This document shows, in pieces, positions 22,918 through 33,789 of a DNA stretch of 64,000 bases. The translations under genes were made by a program, and so were the position numbers. The notes beneath the pieces are model-generated. The model worked only from the letters and a program-made list of their open reading frames with translations, was not told the DNA's origin and did no database searches. The number at the start of each line of letters is the position of its first letter. Position 1 is the stretch's first letter. Source of the stretch: Dryococelus australis. Taxonomy: Eukaryota; Arthropoda; Insecta; Phasmatodea; Phasmatidae. The stretch is from the NCBI GenBank assembly GCA_029891345.1, contig CM056994.1, positions 221,196,491 through 221,260,490 on the forward strand, written 5' to 3'.

Positions 22918-23504
22918 AACTTATCAGTTGTCACTGCTTTAGCCAATTTCCTTATTGACTTGGATGCAGATTTCCCTGATTTATTCATGTCCACATGTCA
23001 GTGTAATGTTGTATAGCGTAGCCTTATTGTCTATCATCCACACACACAAAGCTTGCTAATATATGTTTTCCACTTATGCTCACACTATCTGTGGAAATTC
23101 ACGTTAAGCAAATTAAAATGGTTTGAAAGACGGAGCCGTGGTTTGGCATGCATTAAAGTTAAAAAGCGTAAGCTCACACACCTTCTAATATACGAAGTAC
23201 TGGGCGGCTGTATGGCCAAGGTATTTGCAACGTGGCAGTTTTGCATGAATGCTCTGAAGCGGTCGCAATTAGCTTAGCAGCAATACACATGCCTTTGAAT
23301 GAGTGCTTTCAGTGTTACTATGGTTTACTACGTGGGATCCATTAACCTGTAATTTACAAGGGAATTCTAACCCTGTAGGCATGTGGAAGGTAGTACACGT
23401 GACTATGAATTCCTCTTCATAATTAACTTTACACTTTAGTATAATTTATTACTCTGATTAAAATTTACAATGCGAACGGGAAAACTCTAGCCTCCGCCAT
23501 TTGC

Positions 23505-24131
23505 TGTGATCATCCTGAAGGGAGCAGACCACACACTATTTAGAGAGATTAAGGTAGCTAGAGGAAGAGCACTCGGTTCTTATAAAACTCTACTTTATTG
23601 CATGAACAACTATACAAGAACCGCCTGGCAATTGTGGTTAACATTAAACAAGATATTACTCTGAGGTAGGGAAACTCAGCTTCAGTCAGTCAAGCTAAGA
23701 AGCAGTTAGCAATGACGCTCTGTTACATGTAATTGACTATAAAACCAATTATTCTGCTCTTATGGAGCTTATCCAAGCCTTTGCCTGTCCCAAAGTCTCT
23801 CGTGCCTTAAGTCATCCTATCAGGAAGTATAATTACCTTTGAACGTCGTCGACCACGATGAGGCTCTCTCAATGGCGGGTGCAGCAGGCGTCGAACCAGG
23901 ACACGGACTGGTGGTCCTCGCAGCAAGCGGTCCTCAGGCAGGGCCTTCTGCGGCTAGGGCAAGATGACGCGCTAAGCCGCCATTGGCCCGGTCTTATATA
24001 CTGCTGTCCCGACCTCGCACTTATTCTCCTGGAGTATGTTTCCACAAACAGCAGACAGGATCAGCTAGCCGAGGTCGCCCTGCACCTCACATCAGCTCTC
24101 CACGTAACAACCCTTGCTGTGGGAAGCCGCA
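23505..24131 (-). repeat. 5' LTR of Y
   Basis: 627 bp matching 13,695-14,298 at about 91% by eye, with a short extra stretch near its left end (after TGTGATCATCC). Minus-strand TATATAA at 23,994-24,000 and AATAAA at 23,594-23,599. The long frame starting at 23,858 on the plus strand is antisense to this LTR and is not a gene start. Confidence 0.88.
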
Positions 24132-25310
24132 GGAAGGGTGAGGTTTGTAAACAAACCACAGGCTACCGTCTTTCAAACCCTGGCCCCACTTCAACACACA
24201 GTCAAGTCAATTACAATGGAGAACCACAATTCCTGGAGTTTGCCGCAAGACAGCATGATAACCCCTGCACATTCATCAACGAATGCGAACGGGAATTCTT
24301 CCTTCACGAGATCCTCGAAAAACAGTGCCCAGGTCAGATTGAAGGGAAAGACCCTCAATTGGTGGAACGTATATGGAGAGTTTGTAACAGACTGACAGCA
24401 GCTTGGCACTTGCTTGGCGCAGTAGTTCATTGGAGAAGCGCTTATGACAGAATTTTACAGCCAGCACTAGAAACCCGGGATGAGGTCGAAATCTTAGTGA
24501 GGAGAAAAGTACAGATGTACCGACGAATATTCCTGACAGGGACAAAGACGGTGTATGCGCCAAATCATGAGTCTATTGTTGCCACGGTTACGGAACATCT
24601 TGCTGCTACCCAAACCTATGTCGGTAGATGGACTGAATGACTGAGCAGGAGAACCTGAAAGAAACTTCCAGGGATAAGCCGTGCTCGACAACCTAAGCCA
24701 GTTAAACAAGTCAACGAAGGAAAATCTGGAGAGCAAAGCACCAAGCACCCCGCCTCATCCACTGCAAACCCCAAGATTACCCAAGTACTAGTACTGCCCA
24801 GGGAATCATTTCAATTGGGATTACCCACAGAGACCAGAACAATCGCTCGAACACATGGAATCGCAGGACACAACACTGATGCCGCGACCCACCCAGGTTG
24901 AAGGGCACACCCCCCCCCCCCCCTCCCCCCACCCCCCGATCCTAATAAGCAGTTGAAGGCAAAGACTCTTCATCAAAATCTGTATAAATAGCAGAAATGC
25001 CCTAGCCCTCTTGGATTCTGCAGCATTAGGAATCTTTCTAAGCCGTGATTTGCTCCAAAAGCACCAACTCGAGGAACTGGAACCCCAGACTAAGGCAGTA
25101 AGAATGGCCAAGCCTGAGTGCACTCTCGCCATGGATGGACGCATCTCACTGCCATTTGAACTCCAGAGCCTGGAGGCTCATGTCGATTTCGTCATCACAC
25201 CAGCTTTCGAAGAGGACGTTATCCTTGGACATCCATGGCTTCGTGAGTGGCAATGCACCATGGATCACTGGAAATGGAAGGTATACCTGGGCGACGGGCG
25301 ATGAGTCACG
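24132..25310 (+). mobile_element. X gag capsid region and protease (fossil)
   Basis: X resumes here. GEPQFLEFAARQ and CTFINECEREFF (about 24,215-24,300) match the capsid block of fossil T; VEILVRRKVQMYRR follows near 24,490. A Pro/C-rich tract marks the gag-pol transition. From about 25,005 comes a retropepsin-like domain: LLDSAALGIF (active-site position), then VILGHPWLREW (25,219-25,251), the typical ILG-x-x-WL flap/helix block. In Gypsy elements gag forms the particle and this enzyme cuts the polyprotein. The copy is broken. Confidence 0.75.
24910..24937. repeat. Poly-C tract
   Basis: A nearly pure C run with single T and A interruptions in the gag-protease interval of X; prone to length variation and sequencing error. 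Confidence 0.95.
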
Positions 25311-25454
25311 TTACATTGGGAGTATCTGGCCGTACAACAAGAAACTATTACTCTTGATGATCAGGAAATCCAACATGAACAGACGAAAGCACAGTTTCAT
25401 CAGCTGTAGTAGGTTTCGGATGAAGACGCTGCCAACTTTGGAACTGTTGGGAAC

Positions 25455-26790
25455 TTGCATCAGACACAAACCATCCAGCATGAGATCCTACTAATGGACT
25501 CCATGCCTATCTACAACCGGCCATTTGAAGTCTCCGCGAGACGTCAGAAGTTGATAATGGAGCAGATAGAAGAAATGAAGCAGCAAGGGATTGTTGAGTC
25601 TTCAACTTCACCCTACAATTCACATGTGGTACTTGTGTCAAAAAAGGATGGGCAATTATGCTTTTGAGTAAACTATAAAGCTCTGAATGATGCCACTTTG
25701 CCCACTCCTCCACTGGCTCTCGACCTCACACACACACACTGCACGACATAGGTGAGCCTGGATTTTTAGCACTCTAGACATGCAGTCAAACTACTGGCAA
25801 ATAGAAGTGCATCTGGATAGCCAACAGTATACTTGCTTCACATCTCCATAAAGGGAAACTTTGCAGTTCAGTGTCATGCCCTTTCGACTCAAGAATGCAC
25901 CAGCTACTTTCCAGTGCCTAATGTCCACCAAAGTCTTAACCGGATACATAGGCCACTTCTGTTTTACCTACCTGGATGACATAATAATCTACTCCAAAAC
26001 ATGGGAGGAGCACCTCTCCCATCTCCAGAAAGTACTCTCTAAAAGCTATCTAATATTTAGGCCATGTTGTGTCCATGGAGGGAAACTGTATGCAAGACAG
26101 ATAGCTATGAACCATCCAGGAAGCCAAGGAACCCCACACGAAAAAGTAACTTCACCGATTCTTAGGACTCTGCAACTGGCTTAGGGATTTTGTTCCCAAT
26201 ATCGCAGAGATAATGGCACCCCTTCACCCACTAGTAGGGAAAGATGTGAGTTGGAAAAGGAACCCCGGAACATAGAGCAGCCTTTGAAGCCCTCTAGCAA
26301 GCTTTCAGCACATTGACTGCCTACACCGCCCTCAAGGAAAGGGACTCTTCATCTTGCAAACAAATGCTTGTAAGAATGAATTGGGAACTGTTCTCTACCA
26401 GGAAGTTCCTGTACGCAGACTCGTAATCATTGCTTACACAAGCACTCAGTTGAATCCAAGGGAACAAAATTACCACATAAACAAACAGGAATGTCTTGCC
26501 ATGATTTAGGCATCAGGAAGTTTCACTACACTTGGAAGGGCACCACTTCATCCTTCAAACGGACAATAAGGCACTTAAATGGTTAAGGGAATTCAGGTAC
26601 AGTAATCCTAAATTGGGACAATAGGACCTACTACTGTTGGAATTTGACTTAGAGAAGTGCAGCATTGTTCCGGAATTCAGAACGACCTTGCGACACCCTT
26701 TGCAAGTGCATGACAACGGGGCTTATACACAGTCCTTAAAGAAACAATCCACAGGAGAACAAAAACAAGATCAAATCTATTTAAATATTT
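25455..26790 (+). mobile_element. X reverse transcriptase and RNase H (fossil)
   Basis: RT begins near 25,500 (IYNRPFEVSARRQKLI), with SPYNSHVVLVSKKDG at about 25,610-25,650, MPFRLKNAPATFQCLM near 25,877 and the catalytic TYLDDIIIYSKTWEEHL at about 25,965-26,020. RNase H follows with LNPREQNYHINKQECLAM near 26,455-26,505. The order and spacing are those of Ty3/Gypsy pol. The segment ends at about 26,790 where an unrelated AT-rich insertion starts. There are several breaks. Confidence 0.82.
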
Positions 26791-28170
26791 CAGGTTAAAA
26801 AGACAGACAAATACATGACTTTCGTGGCATAACATGTATGATTTATTTGTATAAATGTTTCAAACTTTACACAGGATTATGGAAAATAACAATTATTTAT
26901 TTATTATTTATATTCCCAGTCTCCCAGAAAAAGTGGACACTGATTAAATATCAGATGGGCGCAGAATATTTATACAATGGTACCATATTTAAATGTAAAA
27001 TACAAATGCCCATTAAAACTCTACTAGAATTCAACATACAAGTGGTACTTGAAAACAATTACAATTTAAATCTTATGTCTCTCTAGTGTCACTTAACACA
27101 AATCCATGTGACTGCTGTACTCCTACTCCAAGTTGAAGTTTGTCATAAAATATTAAAGATAAAGATGCCTGGGTGATCTCGCTTTCATAACAAGTATTTT
27201 AAAATGCTCTCATACAATACATTACTCTTTTTAAAAGTCCACGCGGCTATATTTTCATGTTTAGCATTTTCTTGGCAATTTTCTGAATACTTCAACATTT
27301 TTCTTAATACTGGCAAATTACAAAGCCTAAAAGTGGAGTATTTCTCGACTTCTAATTTAAGCATACTCTTGAGTAGTGTCTCGCAATACTGACATTGACG
27401 ATAGAGTCAATATTTCAGTAAAGTCCAAAAAAGACACTTTTTTCTTTCTTTCTTTCTTTTTCCACTTTAAGAATTTTTGGCTGTCGTAAAAACATGGATG
27501 ATAAATTTAATCAGCCGATAGTCCATACAGAAATTTTCTGTCTTGGAATTCGGAAAATCCTAAGTTTTTTCTACCTGCCATGACGCAAAAGACCTCATCC
27601 TGACAATGGCCAGATGGGCCAGAAATATTATTTCTGTTATGACATATCTATTGTTTTTTGTACTTAAATGTGAGCTGAATGTCCAGGAGTGCTGGTCTCT
27701 GCCCACACGACCAAACTTCTGGCATTATATACAAAAAAATTCTACCCCTCCCAAAGAGGGAGCAACGAGTGTCTGGCCAATCAGAGCCCAAGGAACTCTC
27801 AGAAAGCTTCTATACAATTCAAACATATTGGTGAACAGTTCAAACATATTGGTGAACAGCCACTTCTGGCACCACAGTTCCATACCATGTGTTTAAACAT
27901 CCGGCCACGCAACCGCTGTGAATGCAGCACGGTCTGGCGCAGGTGGATCAAACTATCCCCTACGCTCGGCTGCCAGTCTACCTCGGGTGCGCGCAGCAGC
28001 TGGAAGCTATGTCCAATTGCTGGGAGACACCTCGCTACCGTACGTACGTAGACCTGGCAGGCTTTTCATCGCTATAGGTTACGTGCTGCACATATTGTCT
28101 TCCTCGTTTTGCCAGTGTCGAAGCGGGAAGTTTTATGAGGCGCGTGCCTCATCCTACGCAATGTCTTATT
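26790..28170. other. AT-rich insertion 1 in X pol
   Basis: This separates RNase H from integrase of X. The left 0.8 kb is very AT-rich; the right part is GC-richer with a CCAATCAGAGCCC box (27,777-27,789) and CpG-rich text up to about 28,140. It contains a TTTC microsatellite (about 27,437-27,462) and a 21-bp duplication (27,818-27,859). No protein family was recognised and no target duplication or terminal repeat could be fixed; the edges are approximate. Confidence 0.45.
27818..27859. repeat. 21-bp direct tandem duplication
   Basis: Two adjacent identical copies of TTCAAACATATTGGTGAACAG inside insertion 1. Confidence 0.95.
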
Positions 28171-28174
28171 CCAA

Positions 28175-28905
28175 CAGCCAAGTTCGTAAGAAGACACCAA
28201 GCCAGACGAAGATATGGAACGCATCCTCCCTCCGGAACCGCCGATCAGATTACATTACTTCAGTTACAACTAAACCGCAGACAAATCATATGACAGCAAC
28301 TTGGCCCAGAGATGAAAGATCTGCTCCAGCAATACCCACAACGGTATGAAATGTGTGATAGCGTTGTGTGGTCACACAACCGCCAGCAATATACCCCTTG
28401 GAATATCGGGATACCTCTAGCTCTGTGGAAAGATATGTGTTGTCATTTCCACGATCACCCAGGAACGAGCGAGATGCTAGCCGACATCAGTGTTCAGTAT
28501 ACTTGGGATGGCATTAGTCGTGATGTTCGACGGCATGTCAGCGAGTACCCCAAATGCTGCTAAGGTAAGGCATATCCAGCACGGCGGAGTACTGCAAAAC
28601 CTTGCAAACCCTACACACCCTTGAATTAAGATTTTATGGGATCTTATCCCAGAAGCACCCGAGGGAATCGCTATCTGCTAGTCATTACCTATGTGTTTTC
28701 TCGTTGGGTAGAAGCTTTTCCCCCTACCTAGTCAAGAAACCCAGCGTATCATTGCCAAGTTCAACCAGGAGGTATTCCCATGCTGTGGATATCCTTAAAG
28801 TATTCTCATAGGTAATGGCACCCAGTTTATCAGCGCACTATTTCATAAACAGTACTACCAAGTATTACGGAGTTTCCATAATTATTACTGATTTTAACAT
28901 CCATT
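28175..28905 (+). mobile_element. X integrase, N-terminal and core part (fossil)
   Basis: It starts with the linker after RNase H (EDMERILPPEPPIRLHYF near 28,215). The zinc-binding domain is clear at about 28,440-28,560: CHFHDHPGTSEMLADI, then YTWDGISRDVRRHV and the closing Cys pair, the H-x3-H/C-x2-C pattern of Gypsy integrases. The catalytic core follows with LLVITYVFSRWVEAFP (near 28,675) and GTQFISALFHK (near 28,815). It is cut by insertion 2 at about 28,905. The copy is broken. Confidence 0.78.
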
Positions 28906-30375
28906 TACGGAATTACAGAGGCTTGCTTGTTACCTACGGAACCTGATAGTCTTGACTATGCATCTGAATTTTTTTGTGTTTTTTTTAGCGAGTAAATATC
29001 GTACTCTTACCAGAAGCTTGCATATGAGTAGACAGTTTCAATATTCTCTGCAAACAATGCAATATGTATTTACGGTACAATGTATTGTCTGTTGTACTGT
29101 AAATATTGTACTTTTACCACAAGCTAGCATGCGAGTCGAAATTTCTGTATTCTTTGCAAACAGTGTGATAAATTCAGTATCACAAGCAGTAAAGATTGTG
29201 GCAACACTGGAAAGAGAAAACGAGCACTATTGTGAGTAGTGATGCGGTGTTGCTATTGTGTATTTGCTCTGTGGTTATCGTGTATTATACAAGTTTAAGT
29301 TTGTTGTTTTCAGGAAATGTGCGCAGTGTTGATTTTACTGAATGACTCTGAAGATAAATTATTTAATGCTAGGGATGAACAGATGTGATTTTAGTGAAGT
29401 AAACTTGCAATGATTACCATTTAAAAACACATGTTCAAGAGGTAGCAAAATTTACAAACAAAAAGTTTGCATGTTTTCTAAATATTGTATTTGTAAACCG
29501 TTACTATAATGACTGAAATGCACATGGCCTGAAAATGCCACACTTTCAACACGTTTATAGTGTGTGAATAATATTACTTTTTTCTCTATATCATAAATTT
29601 GAGTGTTAGGTTAACTTCGGTCAAAGTGTGTGTGTATTGCTGCATCTATACGAATACGAACAGTGGCATGTGTATCACGTTATGCTTTTTCATTGAAGTT
29701 AAAGTTTTAGAAGTTACAATAATTTTAATGTTATTTCCATACAAGCAAAATTTTCCACTGCTCCATCAAAACAACATGGTAACTCAGAATGCCACACACT
29801 CGTAAGAACATTAAAACAATGCCGACTCACGAAAGACTTTAAACTAAAGCCCCCAACCCGTCAGTGTTTGCTTTTTTCCTCAAAATAAAATAAACAGAAT
29901 CCCAACAAAGTTAACTTAGCAATTACAAAAATAAAACAGATTGGAATGTCAACCCAGCAATTCTTCAACAGAGAAAATTCTCAGCAGTGTCCGCCACAAT
30001 CAAACTGAATTTAGAGTATCTCTGTCAACAGTAACTTTAAGTGCTCTTATGATTGAGAAAGTAAAAAGTAATTCAATCAGTGAGGTGTGTTACTAAAAGA
30101 AATTCACCACCAAGGAGCTTCAAGAAGCTAAACATGCAACTGTGCATTTCCTAGCGAGTGATAAGTAAGAAGGTATGGTTGTATCTTATTTAAGGTTTTA
30201 ACATATCCTGGGGATTATTATGTTGAAATAATTTTCCTCGTTCACCCATGTGCATATATTTTATTGTTTAATACTTGTGTGTTGTGTGTATGCCTATTCA
30301 ATTTGTGAGTATATCTATATTTTGGAGAGAAATTTTATTGCTCGTGATTTACATGAATTTTTTGCATATAACTGT
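28905..30375. other. AT-rich insertion 2 in X integrase
   Basis: About 1.45 kb of AT-rich sequence between the integrase core and its C-terminal part. No protein was recognised on either strand. It contains a diverged direct duplication with a 108-bp period (28,993-29,170). Edges are inferred from where integrase text stops and resumes; no target duplication was found. It could be a degraded solo LTR, a MITE or other. Confidence 0.45.
28993..29170. repeat. Diverged 108-bp tandem duplication
   Basis: The block starting AAATATCGTACTCTTACCAG recurs 108 bp later as AAATATTGTACTTTTACCAC, and both continue to a CTCTGCAAACA / CTTTGCAAACA block. Confidence 0.8.
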
Positions 30376-31390
30376 GATTACTTCTGCTAGGCCACCTTCT
30401 TCAATGACAGGGAGAGTGGCAATGGGAGCATACCCTTACCGCAATGCCACAACCAGAAGCGATTCGTCAAGCCGCTGAGCCATGCTTCGAAAGAGCCCAG
30501 GAGAAGCAGGAAGAGTATGTAAGCCGGAAATATCCGCCTCCTCGCATTGGAGTCCACCCTTTCACCATGGGAGAAACAGTACTACCTCACAGCCACCCAT
30601 TGAGTAAAAGGGGGAACCAGTTCAGCTTTGGATTGGCTGGTAAGTGGGAAGGATCCTATAAGGTTGTTGGATGCCAGGAGAATGTTTATTGGCCAGAGGC
30701 CAGATGCGCCCGTACCCAGGAACCGCCCTGGTACCTGGTCAATATACACAGCCATCGTTACCTCCTGACCCATCGGTCGATGATAAGGAACAAACCTCAA
30801 CATCCACCTGCCCGTACGAACGGACGTCTCCATCTATCAGAATAAACGAGAGAGAATCACCGATAACAGCAAACTACTTCGCAGAACCTGTTAGGACACA
30901 GGCTCCTAGCGTGAGACGAGTGAGACTTCGGAAAGGACAGTACCATCCAGCCCCGCCAAGTTTCGTCAGAAGTTTGTGAAGCACCCTGAGAAGTGGACTC
31001 CAAGTACCACGGAGATACCCTGAAGAAGTCCAGTGGACCAGAGAACAAGCCAACAGCTAGTTCCACCATATTGCCAGGCCGCCAGAGCCTGCATCACGAT
31101 GGACTCACGTGAGCACCACCAGCAAGGAACCTTCGACAATGGACGTCATCACAACTGATCCTGCTGAGCAGCCGCCGTCCTCTACAAGGGCAGCACCTCA
31201 AACAACCAGTGTCCACGAGGTCCAGCCGCCTGCGTCGGACCAGCTCACCGCAGAGGCCATGGTCACCCCTGATTGTGTGGCCAACCTCGTATCGAAGTCG
31301 GCACTCAACGCGGAGGCTGACGCTTTCCAGTATTCAGTGCAACCCAGTGCAGAGGGCAACTGGCAGGAACAAATACTGGGTGAACCCTAG
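30375..31390 (+). mobile_element. X integrase C-terminal part and Pro/Ser/Thr-rich tail
   Basis: MPQPEAIRQAAEPCFERAQ (from 30,444) and EYVSRKYPPPRIGVHPF are followed by a GPY/F-like module (FGLAGKWEGSYKVVGCQ near 30,630-30,680, then NVYWPEA). The basic RRVRLRKGQYHPAPP stretch near 30,910 and Pro/Ser/Thr-rich text to about 31,390 may be a pol tail or an extra ORF. No env-like signal, fusion or membrane segment was seen, so X looks env-less. The copy is broken. Confidence 0.68.
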
Positions 31391-33789
31391 GATGACTCCG
31401 GGAATTTGTCTAATAATTCTGTTGTGGTTAATCCGTGTGTAATGCTGGTAACCTGTGCTCTGTACATGTCCAACATATCTGAGAACGAGAATCCGGAAAT
31501 TCGCCACAGACATGAGGGAGAATCGGACAGAGGCAGCGCTGCCACCCATTTCCAGACCTACACCAAAGGCATCAGCAATGCAGTTCCCGGTCGTGAGGTA
31601 CTGCACCAACTGCCAGAGTGAGCACCTGGGGCAACAGATGCAACCCAATCAGCCATGGGGACCGCCCACCTCAGTAGAGAGCGAACTACCAACCACACTG
31701 TAGATGAAGACCTGACGTCGACCGCAGCCACTCTCCACCCAACTGTCCTAGCCTACTGCTATGGGAGAGCCAGCTACTTCTCCGGACCAGATGTCCCACG
31801 TGCTGCCACCTGTGGCTAGCAACGCTCCTTGTTAGTCAGCAACTGGCACCGCCAACATCCCTCATCGAGATGGCAAGACAGCATCCAGCCAGCCGCAGCA
31901 TCGAGTCCAGCCGCCATGTGCCTGCCATGCCCTAGTCACAACGGGCCAGTGCAGAAAGACTCCATGGCAGCCACCCGACAAGTTCCAGTGGCAGCAACCC
32001 CCAAATGCATCTCCAAGAAAACGGAGTGGTCCAGCACGCAGCAGTGTGTCGGCCGACATCCACTCCAGTAAAGTGCAAGTGTTAGCTAGTTAGCTACCCC
32101 CAGTGCCATATATTGTTGAGAAGTGCGCATCAGCACTGTACGCCCAGTGAATGCAGGAGCAGCTGTTAGAGTAGCAAGTCTGTTCTTTGATGCATTAATT
32201 AATGCTACAATATAACCAATAAAGTTCTCAAAACGATGAATCAGTTAAAGTGTTGGTGTGTTGCTTATCTTTTGACATTAATTTTAAGCACCCCTTAGTT
32301 TGTTAAAGATGGAAACCTGTACATACCTTTGAGTTAATTTTTTTCTTTGATACCTGTGTTCAATGCAAAGTTAATGTGTAGAGAAGCTTAAAGAAAGCAA
32401 CCAAAGACTGAAGCTGTGAGAGCAGGTTGCGAGAAGAAAGCCACCTTTTAATAGATATTAGTTCCAGTACCATGTTTGCGGATTACGTTCGAGTTCTACC
32501 CTGCTTTTGTAGTGGTGCATGCATTTGTGTATGTGTATACCCCTGCCACTTCCATCTACAGAAAACCCCTTAGCCAGGAGACGAGTCAGAAAGTGCTCGG
32601 CTCTCTGGAAAACCCTTAGCTTGAATAGCAAAGACGTAAACTTAGCCTGTTGTGTGACACCAGGAAAACTTGCACAGACGTAAATTATCATCGTATGTTC
32701 TGTCAAATGGCATTTCCTTCAGTCAAATTTTTTGCGTGCGGATCACGTGTTTGCAGTGAGTCACCAAGTAAAAATAAGTTTGTGAATGCATGCTCTAGTA
32801 AAAGGAAGCCCGCGAGAGACACTGGCGGGTTATCTCAGAATAACAACAAAACGCAGACAAGAAAACACGGACTGTAACTTGAGTAGTGAACAAAAAAAAA
32901 TAGACGAAGCGCCTCCTGATACCAGCTTGATGCTCGGCTATCCATCCTTATTCCCTGGAGCGAGAGAGAGCGAGATAGGAATAGTTATGTGTGTCCAAGC
33001 AAGACAGTGAGGTTGTCTTTTTTTATTCTTGTCTTGTACCGGCAGAGTAAGCTTGTGTTTAGATGCCACCTGTGTGTGAACAACCTTCACCCCATCCCAC
33101 CTGTTAGGAAGAAGGTAAATTTCATTACGAGAGGAGCGGCATGCGATGTCCCTGCGCCTAGAGTGGCATTTTTACAGAAGTGCGGAAGGAGGGAAAATTG
33201 CTGTTGAGGGGACAGCTCTGCATTCCCGCAAAGGAATTTTCTTTTCGTTCCACCCATCCCTCTGATAGTGGTGGCCAAGAGGAAGTATAACTGTGACCAG
33301 AGAAAAAACACTTTTGTTTCAGGCTATTAGACAGCATAAGTTGAGCGGAACACTATTCTTCTGCACAGATATCCTGATATCCAGACGCATGAAATATGTT
33401 CTGTCTTCGCTCAAGGATGTCAGCTTGATTGCCTGCAACGGTGGCTAGTAGATGGAGGCACTCTTTTCCTCTCCAAAGGGTTGAGTTATGGTCCATCGTT
33501 CTTACAGAAAGCTAGTCGAGAGGAGTGCTGGAGGAAAATGGAAGCATTGCAGTGCCTACAAGTGCCGGACAGTTCCCCTGCGTAGGACCAATCACCTACA
33601 TCACTCTGAAGCGTTACCACTGAACTGGGTTATCCTAGCCAGATCATCTTCCATCTCTCCTCAGAGATGAGCTCTAATCTCATCTCGTTCAGACAGAGGC
33701 CATAGAGAAGGAGCCATATTTTCCATGAGAGAATATGCCTTTCCATGACCACAAGGATGAGCTTCAGTCCCAGTGGAGAGGGGACGAAT
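31391..33789 (+). other. 3' region of X before the 3' LTR
   Basis: The first part (to about 32,080) is still Pro/Ala/Ser-rich in more than one frame. An AATAAA lies at about 32,218. The rest has no recognised gene. It ends with the purine tract GTGGAGAGGGGACGAA immediately before the 3' LTR, where second-strand synthesis would have been primed. Confidence 0.6.

Larger units (their letters stand above)
13695..24131 (-). mobile_element. Errantivirus-like LTR element Y inserted in X gag
   Basis: A 10.4-kb minus-strand element with the full order LTR-gag-pol-env-LTR. In the minus reading its LTRs start TGCGG and end TCACA. A primer-site-like TGGCGGAGGCTAGAG lies just inside the 5' LTR (23,499 downward) and a purine tract (AGGAGAGGGGTCATGC) abuts the 3' LTR at 14,299-14,314. 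Flanking X sequence resumes on the right with SNPGP then the gag block found also in T, so the insertion separates the PHD-like part of X gag from its capsid part. No clean target duplication was seen. By-eye LTR divergence is about 9%. It looks complete in parts but broken in many places. Confidence 0.83.

Noticed and set aside
13695-24131. Direct repeats at 13.7 and 23.5 kb as plus-strand LTRs of element X
   Set aside because: TATA and poly(A) signals, primer site, purine tract and all enclosed genes read on the minus strand, so they belong to Y.
23858-24190. Long plus-strand open frame with its first Met at 23,858 that runs into X gag
   Set aside because: Its first 90 or so codons lie antisense to the 5' LTR of Y; only the part after 24,131 is gag-like.
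10590-27790. Shared CCAATCAGAGCC near 10,595 and 27,777 as proof of a common element
   Set aside because: The match is short and is a common promoter box; flanking sequence does not align by eye.
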